Shown piece after piece: positions 22,885 through 35,574 of a stretch of DNA of 64,000 nt. Made by a program: the position numbers and the translations under genes. The notes beneath the pieces are model-generated. The model ran no database searches, was not told the origin of the DNA, and saw only the letters and a program-made list of their open reading frames with translations. This stretch comes from Lotus japonicus (taxonomy: Eukaryota; Streptophyta; Magnoliopsida; Fabales; Fabaceae). Location: contig NC_080041.1 in NCBI RefSeq assembly GCF_012489685.1, positions 136,167,785 through 136,231,784 of the forward strand, written 5' to 3'. Positions within the stretch are counted from its first letter, which is position 1. The number at the start of each line of letters is the position of its first letter.

Positions 22885-25605
22885 TTTTTCTTCACCCTCT
22901 CACCTGGGTGACCTTGTATAACGAAAATAGACTTGAAATGAGGAGAGACTGAGACAATGTAGAAACCCCTGAACCCAAAACTAACAAGTCAATATGCTTG
23001 TGTTTAGATAGAAGAATACACTAACATGGAGACCCTTTATATAGAAAGTTAGTCCTCCACAGATAGGTGAATTGGATTGGCAGTTAAAGTGTTGTGAGAC
23101 TCACTGAGTGAAGTGGTAAATTGCATCTAATCATTGAGATTTGAGTGACTCTTTCCTTCTATTTCGTGGTTATGGGACCACCAATCTATGGCTCAACCTT
23201 TTTTGGTGTAATATTTTGAATTGGAGCTAACAAGGCCATGTGGTAGCTGTTTCTTTCTTCTGTTTCCTCTTCTCATTTTGTCTGCTCCCATATTTGATGC
23301 CATAACTTAAGAAGCAAAATTAGAATAAAACTCAAGTCACTTGACTTCTATGGATTCTTTTGTTTAGACATTTTGTTTTCTCATGTTCCAAACTTGACAC
23401 GTTTTTCAGCTAGGTAAAGGCCAGCCACGTTTTTCTTCTATTGTAGCAATAAAATGAATTTATTTGTGAATCGTTTGGGATTGAATAACAGTTAAACCCT
23501 ATTTCTCTAAACTTGAAATATTAAGATGATTTGGATCAAAGAATCAGACTTCAAAGGCCTCTATGTAAGCAACATAAATTTTTTATTTTAGTTTTATTGA
23601 AACTTCCAACCTAATTAAGGTTATCTTGACTTTAAATAAGATACCTGCTTCCCCCAAATATAAAATGTGCATTGCAATTTTTTAATGTCTGGGGAAATCT
23701 CAAATAGAGGGAAGTCAATGATTTGGCCCCTCTAAGACAGAAGAATCTCTTAAAAAATTAAGAAAATATATTTCAATAAATTCACTACTATATATTAAGA
23801 CCTACCAAAAAAAATTACTATATATTAAGGAAATGCAGTTTTGATATATAATACAATATCAAACATTGGTTTTAACTCCCACAACTTACGTGATGATTCT
23901 TAATTAAAAACCAAAAAGAATTCAGAAACTTGCGAATTAGAAACCTAAGAGTAAAAATTGAATGTCTTATTTCTTTTGGATCATTTGTGGTCTGGAAACT
24001 TTCATCAGATTTCATGAACATATCAACCACATTTTCAAGTGATGGCTAAAAGATCCTCTATTGCTCGCATGTCTTAGGAAATGTTTGAAGGATGGAAAAC
24101 AACAAAACTCAATCCGCTGAGAATGTGATCTGAACATGTGTCTAACCATGAAAAAAGAACCATCCCATGTGCTCCTAAATCATCATATGACTTCACATGA
24201 TTGATTTAGAGCACCGAACTACGCATTTTAATAAGCTAAATTGCTAATGCATTTTTTTTTTGGACAAATGGGCTAACCCCTGAAAACAAAAGATTCAATT
24301 TTTGTTTAAAAGAAATGTATCTTCCACAAAGACAATCTTGTTCGAGGAGCTGCATTCACATGAACTTGAATCGAGACCTCTGCTTAAGCTAGAACAAACC
24401 CGTGTCATTTGATCGATGAGCTTGGTGGGAAAACAAAAAACTACTAACAAAAATGTAATGTTTTATTTTCACCCCTTCCTGTCCTAATTTTCTCTCTATA
24501 AAGAGACAAATCTAATGAAACTGCCATTTGGTTTGGTTGTGTATAATAGCTTCAACAGCAAGTTAGCAACTACAAGCATATTTTTGTTCTGAACAATGAC
24601 ACATAATTCGGTTATTTACTGGCCAATCATGTAGAAACATAAACCAAATATGGTTGGCTTGATTCATGTGCTGTCGAGTCAACTGGGTAGGACCCCTGTC
24701 ACTACCAGCAAGAGAAGTTAAAATCTAACCAAAAGCTGAAGGTAACGAGATTCAATTCCGAGTAAACCACATTATGTGCACTTTCATTAAAACCATCTTT
24801 TACATCACTATCCTCCTTTCATATATTTAAACACAGACAATACAAGGGATGATGTTCTGATTAGCTATATAGAGTTAAGGTCATCGAATTGAAGATGCCC
24901 ATGCTCTTCCAAATTACTGAATCATTGCAGATTGGAACTAGATTCTGCATTTCTGCTATAGAACAAATGAATTTAATGGGCCTTCTGGGAAAGAACGGTT
25001 CAAAAATACCTGCAGAACCAATAGGAAATATTGAAAACCAATATAGACATGAACAGAGCTCTATGCAAAATAGAGAAAGGCTCAATAGCAATCTATGTAA
25101 ACAAGTGTATATTATCACGTACCAAAATAAACAGTAATATCTGATTCAATATTGCGAGTTAAATTTCATTCAGAGAACTCCATGAAACATAATCTTTTTA
25201 GCCTCTCTCTCTCTCTCTCTCTCTCTCTCATTGAGTTAGCTTCATATCAATTTGCACATACATAAACACTAAATCAGAATATACAAGGTGATATTTCAGT
25301 TATATAACTGATATATGACTACTTAAAAGGGTGGCCCAATGCACGAGGCTCCCAGTACTGTGGGTTTGCGAAGGGTAAGATGTAAATCCAGGACCACTAG
25401 GCCACAAGGCAACAAGAACGACATTACTCGTCTATTCAAAATTCTGCATCAAATAAATACTTTCGTAATGCGAAACATATACTGTAATTAGAAATGTCAG
25501 ATTTCAGATGATAGTATCTTGTTTAATGAATATAGAAAGTAAAGGGAAATTTACAATTGAAGAAAATGGTCATTTACCATCCATTCTATTCAGATGTCCA
25601 AAACA
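22885..25605. other. intergenic, AT-rich
   Basis: The first few hundred bases are the promoter and leader of the AGP gene. A CT microsatellite lies at 25206-25229. Open frames near 24861-25137 on both strands overlap each other and show no domain; I see no supported gene. Confidence 0.55.
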
Positions 25606-28600
25606 TCATGAATGTGTTCTTCGATCGACAGAATCTTCAATAAGCTTCTCTTCATCTGGTTTAACTGCTAATGGCATATCTAAGAGCATTTTTGATGGGG
25701 CAAAATACATGTGTAGGGACATCATACAAATAACAATGCCCAAGAAAAGCTGCAAAGAGAAATGAACAGAAAATCAGTAAGTTATATAGCCTGAGAACAA
25801 TGGGAAAATCTATTCATGCCACTCCTTTCAAAAAATGCATAGCGCACTTTAATTACAAGCATTGTACAAACTTTAAGAACATAGATTCTAAATTGAAGCA
25901 ACTTTGCTTATACTGTAAAACATCATCATATAGTCATATCTCTATGTGACATCTAAAATTTAAAATTCTGTGCAAATAAATAAATAAAATCAGTCTTGGC
26001 CTAAAACTTAGGCCATGATGGGAGAGCACTAAATGGTCACCTACACATATAGGAATTGTTTAGACAAAATTACCTGCAATGTAGGTTTGAAGTCAAAGAG
26101 AAATATTGATAGTACCATTGTTAGCAGCATAGCCATTGAAGTGGAATAGACCTAAAGAAAGCAGACAAAACTCATAGTTAGGGGATCGATGAATAAACAC
26201 AGACCATATGCTGAGGTGCAATACTTCACTACTCATTTTAGTGTCACAAAACAATTACTAGTTGGTGTAAGGACATACCTTGACAATATTATCAGCATAT
26301 TTCATTAACCATGAAACCAAAAGACCAGTAGACCCTAGATTTAATACCACCAACCAGGTAGTGATAGTGTATCCATTGAAAATACGTTGCCACCAGGGCC
26401 CATTTTCAAATCCACCTCTGAAATCATCCACAACAAGTCGTGCCAAATTGAAAATTGTACCAAACCTGGAGAGAGATACTCATTTAGTGTGTATTCCTCT
26501 TAGTAGATAATAAAAGAGACATCTGATCATGTCGTTCATATTTATATGCTAGAGTGCCATAAAAGGACTACTCAAACAGCCCTTGTCACATCTTCCAATT
26601 TTACAGAAACATCAACTTGAGAATTGGGAAAGTAAAAAAAAAATCACTAGCAAATTTCAAAGAAAAGACATTACAGAGATAAATTCCTTATAATTTAAAT
26701 ATTTAACTTCTAAAGATTAGCTGAAAAAACAGGTATTCCATGCTTATACTACCAGATATTCCAGCAATAATGCAAATCCAAATGTATTAAGCATTACATA
26801 CAGCTACCAAAATAAAGCACAACACATAATATCAAACACAAAAACACAGACAATGTCAAAGTTGAAAGAGTTCAGAAATTAGAAACCTACAGTGAACGGA
26901 CTATACAAATTTAACAGTAATATATGCCATACTCCTTACTCCGGACTAAACAAATTTGAAGGCTCCAATTCAAAAGATAATAAAAAAGAGAGATGTGTGC
27001 CTGTGCCTATGTTGATGTTTGAGATGACAAATTCAAGAAAGAATACCTACGTGTAAAGCTGTATATTCTGCCAGTACAAGGTGTCGCTGTTTTTCTTCAT
27101 TAAGAACTCTGTATAAATTCCAGCTAATGCTGAGAGACAAGCAGATAGAACTCCTAACATGTAACCCTGAATTGGTGCTGAGAAAAGGGAGTCACATGAA
27201 GCCACTCCACAGCCCCTAACCTAAAATGAACGAGCATAGAGATTCCATCTTAATGACAATTTTTTTTTTGTATATAATGAGAAAGGAGAATGATTTGGAA
27301 CTAATTAAGTCAAAGCAAAAAGCTTAATTAATTTAATGTGCCAATTTAGGGCATTTAGTCTTTAACATGATGTATTTGGACTTCAAATTTATATAATTTA
27401 ACATGCAACTTCTTTGCATTTCTTCTAATAACATGCAAAGAAACTGGACACTGGGACAGCTTTGTAGCATTTGGAAGCCACTGGCCCTCTGTTTTATTTT
27501 TGTTTTTCAGGAGGATTTCATATACTCCCCCGAAAGGGTGCTTCCTCTAATGACCAAAGGAAGGTACAGTCAAGTCCTCTTTATAAGCATACACATAAAC
27601 CATCTATAGTATTCATAGAACCCTTCTGAGACCCCCATACAAGTGTCAGCAGCTGGCTGAATGAGTGCAAATAAGGCATCTTCCATAAAAAACAATAGAA
27701 GTCAAATTATGATGGAATCATTTTACTGTATGGAAATGACTTCATAAAGTTCGAGAGTTATGCGATACATTAGGACCTATTGTATTAGAACTATACAAGT
27801 GTGTAGAAACTGAGAAACTCTACCGTGAGCATAGTATCTGTAGATGGGCAGAACTGAGCAAAAGCTCAAGATAATAAAACTTTAACACAGACTTCATTAT
27901 CTTCTATTACTGTTACTATGTCCATGTATCTTAAGCTTTCGGTCATTTGTGTCTATAGGCACTTAAACTCATGTTACAGTTACTCATACAAGTGTTAGAA
28001 CGATAAAAAGTTCACCTAAGTCCTCAATGCTGAGTTCTTTAGTTCATAATACATAGCAAATAATGCATAAAGTTCAGAAATCTTGTTATAAAATCAATCT
28101 AAAGCCAGAGAACTAGAGTTGCAAATTGGCACCTGACTTGTGGTTGTCCCAATAGCCAACAGCCCAACCGCCATCCACTGCAAGTTCGAAAGCCTCCTCC
28201 CCAAGAACAGCCTAGAAATAACATGAGCTCCAAATGAGAAACAAAACATAGTACTAAACAAATACACCTTGACCTGAACATTGATCAGTTGATCTGAATT
28301 CTGAAAACACAACAATGCACCTGAATAGTATTCCAGTAGTAACAATCTTCAAGTTCCCCATTATCTGATATGTTGAAGTGTCCACATACATGAGTGTAGC
28401 AAACTGAACATTGTTGTGGATCAGGTATATAACAGAAGGAATGGGGTACAAAGCCACCGTTTTCCAGTCCGTTGTCATCTTCGGAAGAGGTGAGCTTTTG
28501 CATTCCCTCCACAGTAACAAACAAGACACTGCAAGCTGAGAATAGCAGACAAACAAGATATGAATGAATGATGAGAGAGACCCACCAACGAGTTCTGGTT

Positions 28601-28856
28601 CAAAATCGAAACTTGGATGGATGCAGATATGAACCTTGAAAACCTCAGCGAGAAATGGGATAGTGGCATAATCGTAGTCATACTTTCCATTAGTTTGAGA
28701 GAGGGTAGTTAGGATTCCCTGCAACGTGAAATTGATGAGAAAGAAATGAAGATGATGATGATGAGCAAGTTAAGAAGAAGCATTGATTGATTAAGAGAGA
28801 GATACCTGAGAACTGGTGAGGACGGTGAGGAGCGCCGCGACGGAGTACCACTGCAT
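25606..28856 (-). CDS. nucleotide-sugar transporter, CMP-sialic acid transporter-like
   Basis: Eight exons on the minus strand join in frame: 28806-28856, 28635-28718, 28321-28535, 28133-28211, 27051-27220, 26279-26465, 26074-26151, 25606-25749; 335 residues. The protein is largely hydrophobic with about ten predicted helices and contains segments typical of the SLC35A family: YLIHNNVQFATLMYVD, LKIVTTGILFR, AGIYTEFLMKKN, LYWQNIQLYT and GLLVSWLMKYADNIVKVYST. Such proteins exchange nucleotide sugars for nucleotide monophosphates across the Golgi membrane. The closest named plant relatives are the CMP-sialic acid transporter-like proteins. Plants have little or no sialic acid, so the physiological substrate may be CMP-Kdo or another nucleotide sugar; this is inference. 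The C-terminal tail is hydrophilic (KPDEEKLIEDSVDRRTHS). Confidence 0.92.
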
Positions 28857-28989
28857 CTTCTTCCACTTGTGCAGAGCAGATCCACACTCTGCACACTTGT
28901 GAAGGAACCTTAAACGCACCGTTTTGTGCCAACTTTCTATTATTATAAACATATTGATATTTTCCCAACTAGTTATTTTCGATGAGCGT

Positions 28990-28990
28990 A

Positions 28991-29033
<43 letters not shown>
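28990..29033. repeat. ATT trinucleotide microsatellite
   Basis: About 14 uninterrupted TAT/ATT units in the promoter-side flank of the nucleotide-sugar transporter gene. Confidence 0.95.
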
Positions 29034-29034
<1 letters not shown>

Positions 29035-30321
29035 GAAACTTTATTTTTAATATTTTTGTTATCTATTTAACATTATTTTTATATATTATATAGAAGCGTA
29101 AAAAGTACGGCAATAAAAAAATACACCGTGTAAAAACTTTTTACGCAAAAGAAAAAAACATGAACGAGTATAAATACATTAGAGATATAGGATTATTATT
29201 TTATTTTTTTGTTACACGAGGAAGATAGAGAAAGATTAATAATTGTTTAAGTGTTTCTTGTATTTCTTGTTATAACTGAAACTTTTACGATGTAAGAAAA
29301 TCTCAAAATCTTTGCACATAGGGTTTTGAAGCAGGGTTTTGCCTTTCTCGATCGTCAAGATCATCATCGCAACAAACACTCAACCAGGTGAGTGAGTCTT
29401 TTCCTCATTCATCACCAATCTCATATTCTCCTTCCTCTTTAAAACCCTTCTTCACATCTCGAGAGAAGTAGTCGAAGAACGCACACCTCATTCATTCATG
29501 TTTCTTTTTCTTTCTTCATTCTTGCTCTTATTTCTTCAAATACAAATAATTTTAACCACATTCAATTTCATTCATACCAAATTTTAATTATTTTCTTGAT
29601 GAACCTATGGATATGTCATTGTCAGGGCCGGCCCAACACAAAATGAGGCCTAAAGCGAATTTTAAAGTGAGATTTTTTTTTAATCTAAAAACATATTTCT
29701 TTTACTTATTAATTGTAATTTTGTGGACCTTGTTTTACTTAGTTATAACAAAATTAGAGACATTTTTTACTTAGTAATTTTTATTTTCATTTTTTAGAGG
29801 CCTAAAGCCTTTGCTTGGGTGGCTTTACCCTTGGACCGACCCTGGTCATGGTCAAGTTCACAAACCCTAACTACCGTACAGAGTGAACAAGACATTGATG
29901 ATGACATGCAACTTGTCTAAATTCTCCAGTTAATGATTTTTTATTGTCATTTTCATATTAATTATGCCTGCCATATTCGTTGAGTTCACTTCAGCATTTT
30001 TATATATAGGATTTTTTTATACGAATACAAATTAGTTCTAATATTTACGGATATGTTGGTTTTTTGTTTTTGAGTGAATTGAGATGATATATGGATGTCA
30101 CGTGGCAGAACATTCTAGAAAAAAAATATTATTTTAGTATATTATTATATAAATATTATATAGATATAGATAAATAGATATAGGTTAGTAAATTAAAATT
30201 GGCCCATTTAATTAGACTGAGGTGACCTTAATTTATTGCTCATCCATCACTTTAGCATCTTAATTTCCTTAATTGTGTGAAAACCAATTTCTTCACACAA
30301 GCAAAATTAATTGATTGAAAT
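29034..30321. other. intergenic; possible noncoding exon and one MITE
   Basis: A CT-rich stretch around 29330-29394 ends at a strong donor (ACCAG followed by GTGAGTGAG) and looks like a 5' UTR exon on the plus strand, but no coding exon follows that I can recognise. The hAT MITE at 29623-29844 occupies the middle. Confidence 0.4.
29623..29844. mobile_element. hAT-type MITE with 8 bp target-site duplication
   Basis: The left terminus CAGGGCCGGCCCAA and the right terminus TTGGACCGACCCTG are inverted repeats matching at 12 of 14 positions. They are flanked by GTCATTGT (29615-29622) and GTCATGGT (29845-29852), an 8 bp duplication with one mismatch. Length is 222 bp and there is no coding capacity. 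Subterminal AGGCCTAAAGC motifs occur in both orientations. A second copy in the opposite orientation lies at 56717-56920. Confidence 0.8.
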
Positions 30322-30425
30322 AATCTAATTCTGGATATGCAGCGCTCTATAAATTGTACTCATCTCTCTTTTCTTCAACTCACTTCATCCCATTGCATGC
30401 CACTTAATTAAAAACCTTTATAGAT

Positions 30426-31206
30426 ATGAAAACAATTTTTATATTCATCAGCTTTCTCGCTCTCACTGAGCAAGCCGAAACACAGTCTCAGTTGCTTAAA
30501 CTTGTCTTTTAATGGACACCTATGAAGCACCGACGCCGACGCCGACACGACACCGACACCCTGACACGGCTAATCTTAAAAAAGTAGGACTCCGGGACAC
30601 CGCTTATATACATGCATATGTGTGTGTGCGTGCTACGTGCGCACTGTGGGCGCGTGCGTGTTGATAGATAGATAGGTATATAAGTTAGTCTCTTTAAAAA
30701 CAAAACATGAAATCAATTTCCTAAACTCTATGTGACTTCATAAAAATACCAAGAGGAACCATTTTACAAAGTAATCTCTTTTACTAAAACAAAAAGAGCT
30801 AAACTATCTAATAGTTTTCACCTCCTTCTTGATCATCATCAATTTCCATCAAGGAGATTATTTGGAAGCAGCTATAGACCTAACATTAAACCTTTTGAGC
30901 AAGGCCGACATCGAAGTGACACTTAGTATTCCTACAATAGGAATTACTCAACAAGACAAATTGTGAGAAATCTCCGGTCACAGTATCAAGTTCAGCCTGA
31001 AGTTGTTTGTTACCCGGCCAGGAGTGATCTCTTAATGGAGGTGCGATTATGCTACGATACCTCTTTCCATCTTGAAATTGCTTGTGACCCGACTAAAAGT
31101 GATCTCTTAATGGAGGTGCGTTTCTGCTACGATACCTCTTTCCAGCTCATGGGTTGTATGTTCCCAACATCATATTGTGACCAAGCTTTTATAAAACTTC
31201 CACCAT
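30426..31206 (+). pseudogene. RNase T2 (S-like RNase) pseudogene, copy A
   Basis: The start codon at 30426 opens a secretion signal like that of copy B, but an in-frame TAA replaces the Gln codon seen in copy B about 30 codons in. Directly after, a hAT-like terminus (from 30520) interrupts the gene. The active-site exons are missing. The C-terminal part resumes at about 30840 and shows FCYDTSFQL-type motifs of RNase T2. Within it a segment of about 65 bp is tandemly duplicated (around 31010-31140). It cannot make an enzyme. Homology is by similarity to copy B and to the family's C-terminal motifs. Confidence 0.75.
30520..30838. mobile_element. truncated hAT-like element of the same family as 10786-11662
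   Basis: The left end CTATGAAGCACCGAC followed by repeated CCGACGCCGACACG and ACACGGCTAATCTTAAAA closely matches the first 75 bases of the element at 10786. The matching right end is absent, so the copy is truncated. It sits exactly where copy B of the RNase gene continues uninterrupted, which shows it is an insertion. Confidence 0.65.
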
Positions 31207-32287
31207 GATATATAAGGAGGAGACTTAGGCCCAAATGGCACAATGATTATATGGGGTTTAAGTAGGACAGTTTAAGATTATGTCTCAATTATACTCCAGT
31301 TAATATTCAGCTGTAGAAGGATCTAGAATAAAGAACCTTGAGCCTGGAATATTGTCACCTTGTGGACAACCCAAGACCCAGTTCCTTTGGATGCATAAAA
31401 CTCTAATTGGAAGAGTGATAATCTAGATTTTTCTCTTTTGCCCTTGTGTGTATTATTAGTTCTGTTTTCTACCTTCGCCTAGTGCTTAGTGACAATTCAC
31501 AACAAAAATATAATGACATATGTAGCAAAATATGTGATCACCAGAAAAGCATTTGGGAAAATATGACATTTTAGTTTGATCCCCGGTAAAAAAAATTATT
31601 TTAACAAATTGTGAAAATACGACAATTTAATTTGATCATCTATAGGGATCATGAAATTTATCCAGTAGAAATTGTACTTTTGAATCTATCATCATTAAAA
31701 CAAGAAACTATCTCTAATAGGCCAATGAATCAAAAACCCATCCTATCACTTGCACAAAGTGTCCACATAAGGTTCCTAGCATCAGAAAGAACTTGTGGAA
31801 AAAGCAGTGAAGCAATGAGGGTTTAATAATGAATCCATGTATTTATCTTTGGAGGTGCAATGAGGGTTCCTTAGATTCCCAGTAACCAAAAGTGTGTTGT
31901 ATGCCAGCTAACTGCAACCATTTTAAAATACCAAACACGGTCAGATTCAAACTTTGTTCAAAATAATACACACATATATATAATCCAGTGTTGTGCTCTG
32001 CTTCGTGTAATCTGGTTGTTCCCATACTTTTGCAGGATGGGCGTAGGAGCTGGCTGCACATGATTCTTACATTTTGCTCTCTCTTGGTCATGTATCTTTG
32101 GGTGGTAATTTGTGTGGGGTTTTTGGGGTTGGTTAGTTGGATCATTGCTTTACTGTGGTGTATTTCAGCGTTGTTTGCATGTTAATCTAATTCTGGATAT
32201 GCAGTGTTCTATAAAATGGACTCATCTCTCTTCTCTTCAACTCACTCCATCCCACTGCATGCCACTTAATTAAAAAGCTTTAGAGAT

Positions 32288-33754
32288 ATGAAAACAATTT
32301 TTATATTCATCACCTTTCTCGCTCTCACTGTGCAAGCCAAAGCACAGTATCAGTTCCTCAAACTTGCTTTTCAATGGACACCAACCGTGTGCATATTAAA
32401 GAGATGCGATAGAGGAAAAATGAGAGATTTTCCACCAAGTTTTTTAGTCTGTTTGATTGCAGTTTTAATTTTCAGTTTTTAAAACAATTTTCAGAAACAA
32501 TTTTTAAAAAATAGTTTTCAGAAGAAGAAAACCGTTTGAATGACATGTTTTCCAACATTTAGAAAACTGATATCTGAAAACTAAAAACAGAAACTGAAAA
32601 CATATTTTAACTGTTTTGGTATTTTAGTTTTAAAAACTGAAAATGAGAACTGTTTTCAAAAACAGTTTTTGAAAACAGGTCGTGCCAAACAGGTTTTCAG
32701 TTTTTAAAAACTGAAAACTGTTTTGAAAACAACAAACAAACATGCCCTTTATATTCACGACCTTTGGCCAGCTAACTACCGTCTTAATCAGCCACAGATG
32801 TTTACATTTGACAATTATGACGCCAATGACCCACACGTGAGTATATTTGCCTATCATGATACCTTGCTGTCTTCAATTCTGTCATGTTTTGTTTCTTTTC
32901 TGTGTTGCATAGAAGACTGGTGGAGTGCTGTTGCTTTTTGTTTTTCCTACCTACCTCTGTTCTCGTGATCCTTTGCTTGGATGCAGGGTATTTGAGTTGA
33001 TTTTTTTTTGGTTTGATGATGTTTTTTAGTGATGCTTTAATGTTCTTTTATTTTCCCTCTTGCAATAGTATTTAGCTTTCCTGTCTTTTCTTACTGTACT
33101 GCGTTTTTGGTTTCTTTGTATTTGCCAGTGGTGAGCTAGGACTCTTGTACTATGTTTTGGGTGGTTTACCCACTCTTTCCTTTATTAATATATAACTTTA
33201 CTCTAAAGAAAAATATTTGTTTGTGCGTCCCTAGTTTTCTTTGTTCTTGTTGTTTTTCCTTTTTGTTTGTTCTTTCTTTTTCTTTCATGAATTGTACCAA
33301 TAAAAAAAACTCTTGTAAATTCTATTCTTGCTTAATAATATTTGTTCTCACAGATTGTGGATTTGAAGAACAATTATGGCCTACATGCTTTCGTCGGACG
33401 ATGATATTTTTTTGGAGATGAGAGTTTGAAAGGCATGGCACATGCATGCTAGGTTCCAATTTCCATCAAGGAGATTATTTGCAAGCAGCTATGAACCTAA
33501 CATTAAACCTTTGGAGCACGGCTAACATCGCAGTGACACTTAAGATGCCTATTTACAATATGAATTATGCAACAGGACAAATTGTGACAAATCTCTTGTT
33601 AAAGTATCAAGTTCAGCCTGAAGTTGCTTGTGACACGACTAGGAGAGATCTCTTAATGGAAGTGCGATTCTGCTACGATACCAATGTCCAACTCATTGAT
33701 TGTCCGTTCCCAATATCAAATTGTGACCGATTTTTTACAAAACTTCCAAGATGA
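32288..33754 (+). pseudogene. RNase T2 (S-like RNase) pseudogene, copy B
   Basis: The gene opens with a signal peptide (start at 32288, MKTIFIFITFLALTVQAKA) and the expected N-terminal LKLAFQWTPTVC. A palindromic MITE (32447-32745) splits the next exon. After it the first active-site motif survives as IHDLWPANY, with Asp in place of the usual Gly. An intron begins after NDPH at 32838 (GTGAGTA). The exon from about 33355 carries the second active-site region as FFWR, stop, EFERHGTC: the first conserved His is lost to an in-frame TGA. The C-terminal part, FCYDTNVQLIDCPFPISNCD, is intact to a stop at 33754. RNase T2 enzymes are secreted or vacuolar and include the S-RNases. With one catalytic His gone and the reading frame interrupted, this copy should be inactive. 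Confidence 0.8.
32447..32745. mobile_element. palindromic MITE inside the RNase pseudogene
   Basis: The left end GTCTGTTTGATTGCAGTTTT and the inverted right end GCATGTTTGTTTGTTGTTTT are related, and both run into TTTTCAGTTTTTAAAA. Much of the 300 bp is built from AAACTGAAAA and its complement and could fold into one long hairpin. It interrupts an exon between the codons for PPSF and IHDLWP. The ends are accurate to within a few bases; no clean target-site duplication was found. Confidence 0.6.
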
Positions 33755-34545
33755 TATATAAGGAGGAGACTTAGTCCCAAATGGCACAATGATTATATGG
33801 GGTTAAAATAAGACAGTTTAAGTTTATGTCTCAATTATATTCCAGTTAATATTCAGCTGTAGAAGGATCTAGAATAAAGAACCTTGGGCCTAGAATATTG
33901 TCACCTTGTGACAACCCAATGCCTAGTTCCTTATGATGCATAAAGTTGTAATTGGAAGAGTATTGTAGACACCTTAATATTGAATGATAATCTAGATTTT
34001 TCTCTATTATTAGTTATGTTTTCTACCTTCGCCTAGTGCCTAGTGAGAATTCACAACAAAAATATAATGACATCTGTAGCAAAATATGTGATCACCAGAA
34101 TAACATTTGGGAAAATATGGCATTTTAGGTTGATCCCCTGTAAAAAAATAATTTTAACGAATTGTGAAAATATGACAATTTAATTTGATCATCTATAGGG
34201 ATCATGAAATTTATCCAGTAGCAATTCTGCTTTTGAATCTATCATCATTAAAACAAGAAACTATCTCTAATAATCTAATGAATCAAGAACCCATCCTATC
34301 ACTTGCACAAAGTGTCCACATAAGGTTCCTAGCATCGGAAAGAACTTGAGGAGAAAGCAGTGAAGCAATGAGGGTTTAATAATGACTCCATGTATTTATC
34401 TTTGGAGGTGCAATGAGGGTTCCTTAGATTCCCAGTGACCAAAAGTGTGTTGTATGCCAGCTAACTGCAACCATTTTAAAATACCAAACACAGTCAGGTT
34501 CAAACTTTGTTCAAAATAATACACACACATATATATATATATACA

Positions 34546-35574
34546 TATATGATTGCAGGGGAACTACTAAGCAAAACCATTGCTAGGGATTTTCAGCCAT
34601 AATAAGTTACTCTTTGGTTAAAAAGAGAGACATTCAAATTTTAGAGCAAGAAGTATTCATGTACTAGAGATAGGACATGGATGGTATGAACTAGTTCTGA
34701 AATGCTTTTCAATATTTTAAAAGACTTGACTCTGCCTTTGATTAAGGTATCAGCTAAACTGAAATCGAGCTTTAATCCCTATTCTAGCTTAGTACTGCCA
34801 AGACTCAAAGAAACTAAGTAAGATTTAATCTTCATCAGGCCCTAGGGCCATAATTGATTAAATCAGAGTCCGTTAAACCCTGAACAGATGCCATGTCATG
34901 ATTCAGCATATGATAAGATTCTAGTTACCAATTTTAGGGAAAACATCCACGAACATTATCATAAAGCCAAAACAAATGAAAACCAGATATTCAAGCACCA
35001 TTTGATGAAGCTAAAAACAAAAAGGAGACAAAGTAGAATCAATTAACATTACTTTACATATTATAGAGACAGTTGAAAATATACAAAGAAAGAGTAACCA
35101 CTAAAAAACTACTATGAATATAATAGCAATAACTTAACCAGTACGAGATGGCCTCAGGGGTAATAAAAAGTGATAGATTCTTATTTCTTACTACTAAAAA
35201 CCAATTTAAATGCAGCAATTAACTTAACTCAGAATGGAAGTCCATTTACCTTATTTGCAAACAAGACACGATCCCTTATATGCAGCAACTTGTATGCAGC
35301 AATATATGGTTCCAACTTCCAATGCAGATAGAGACTACAATGTAGATTACAAGCCTAAGACTAGTGACAGTACTATTTTTCCTCCAGAAAGCAAGTACAA
35401 TTGGTCAAATATTAAGAACAAGGACTTTTAACAAATTGATTTTTCTGTATTACAGTAAGTTTCGTGACAATCCATCTCATGATCAGTAATTCCTTAACTT
35501 CACTTGATATATATTAAGAATTAGAAGTCTAAATATTATTCTTGTACATCATTTCCACACGTTTTAGTAAAAAA
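34546..35574. other. intergenic, AT-rich
   Basis: No supported gene. A 65-codon open frame at 35234-35431 has no domain and no convincing context. Confidence 0.5.

Larger units (their letters stand above)
30322..34545 (+). repeat. tandem duplication containing RNase T2 pseudogenes
   Basis: The segments about 30322-31990 and 32186-34545 are clearly homologous from promoter (CTAATTCTGGATATGCAG) through leader, first exon, last exon and 3' flank (TATATAAGGAGGAGACTTAG) to the shared AC/AT-rich end. Copy B is longer because it keeps the middle exon and intron and carries a palindromic MITE. Copy A has lost the middle and carries a hAT-like fragment. Confidence 0.85.

Noticed and set aside
24861..25137. 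Overlapping open frames on both strands in the gap after the AGP gene
   Set aside because: Neither shows a domain, start context or splice structure.
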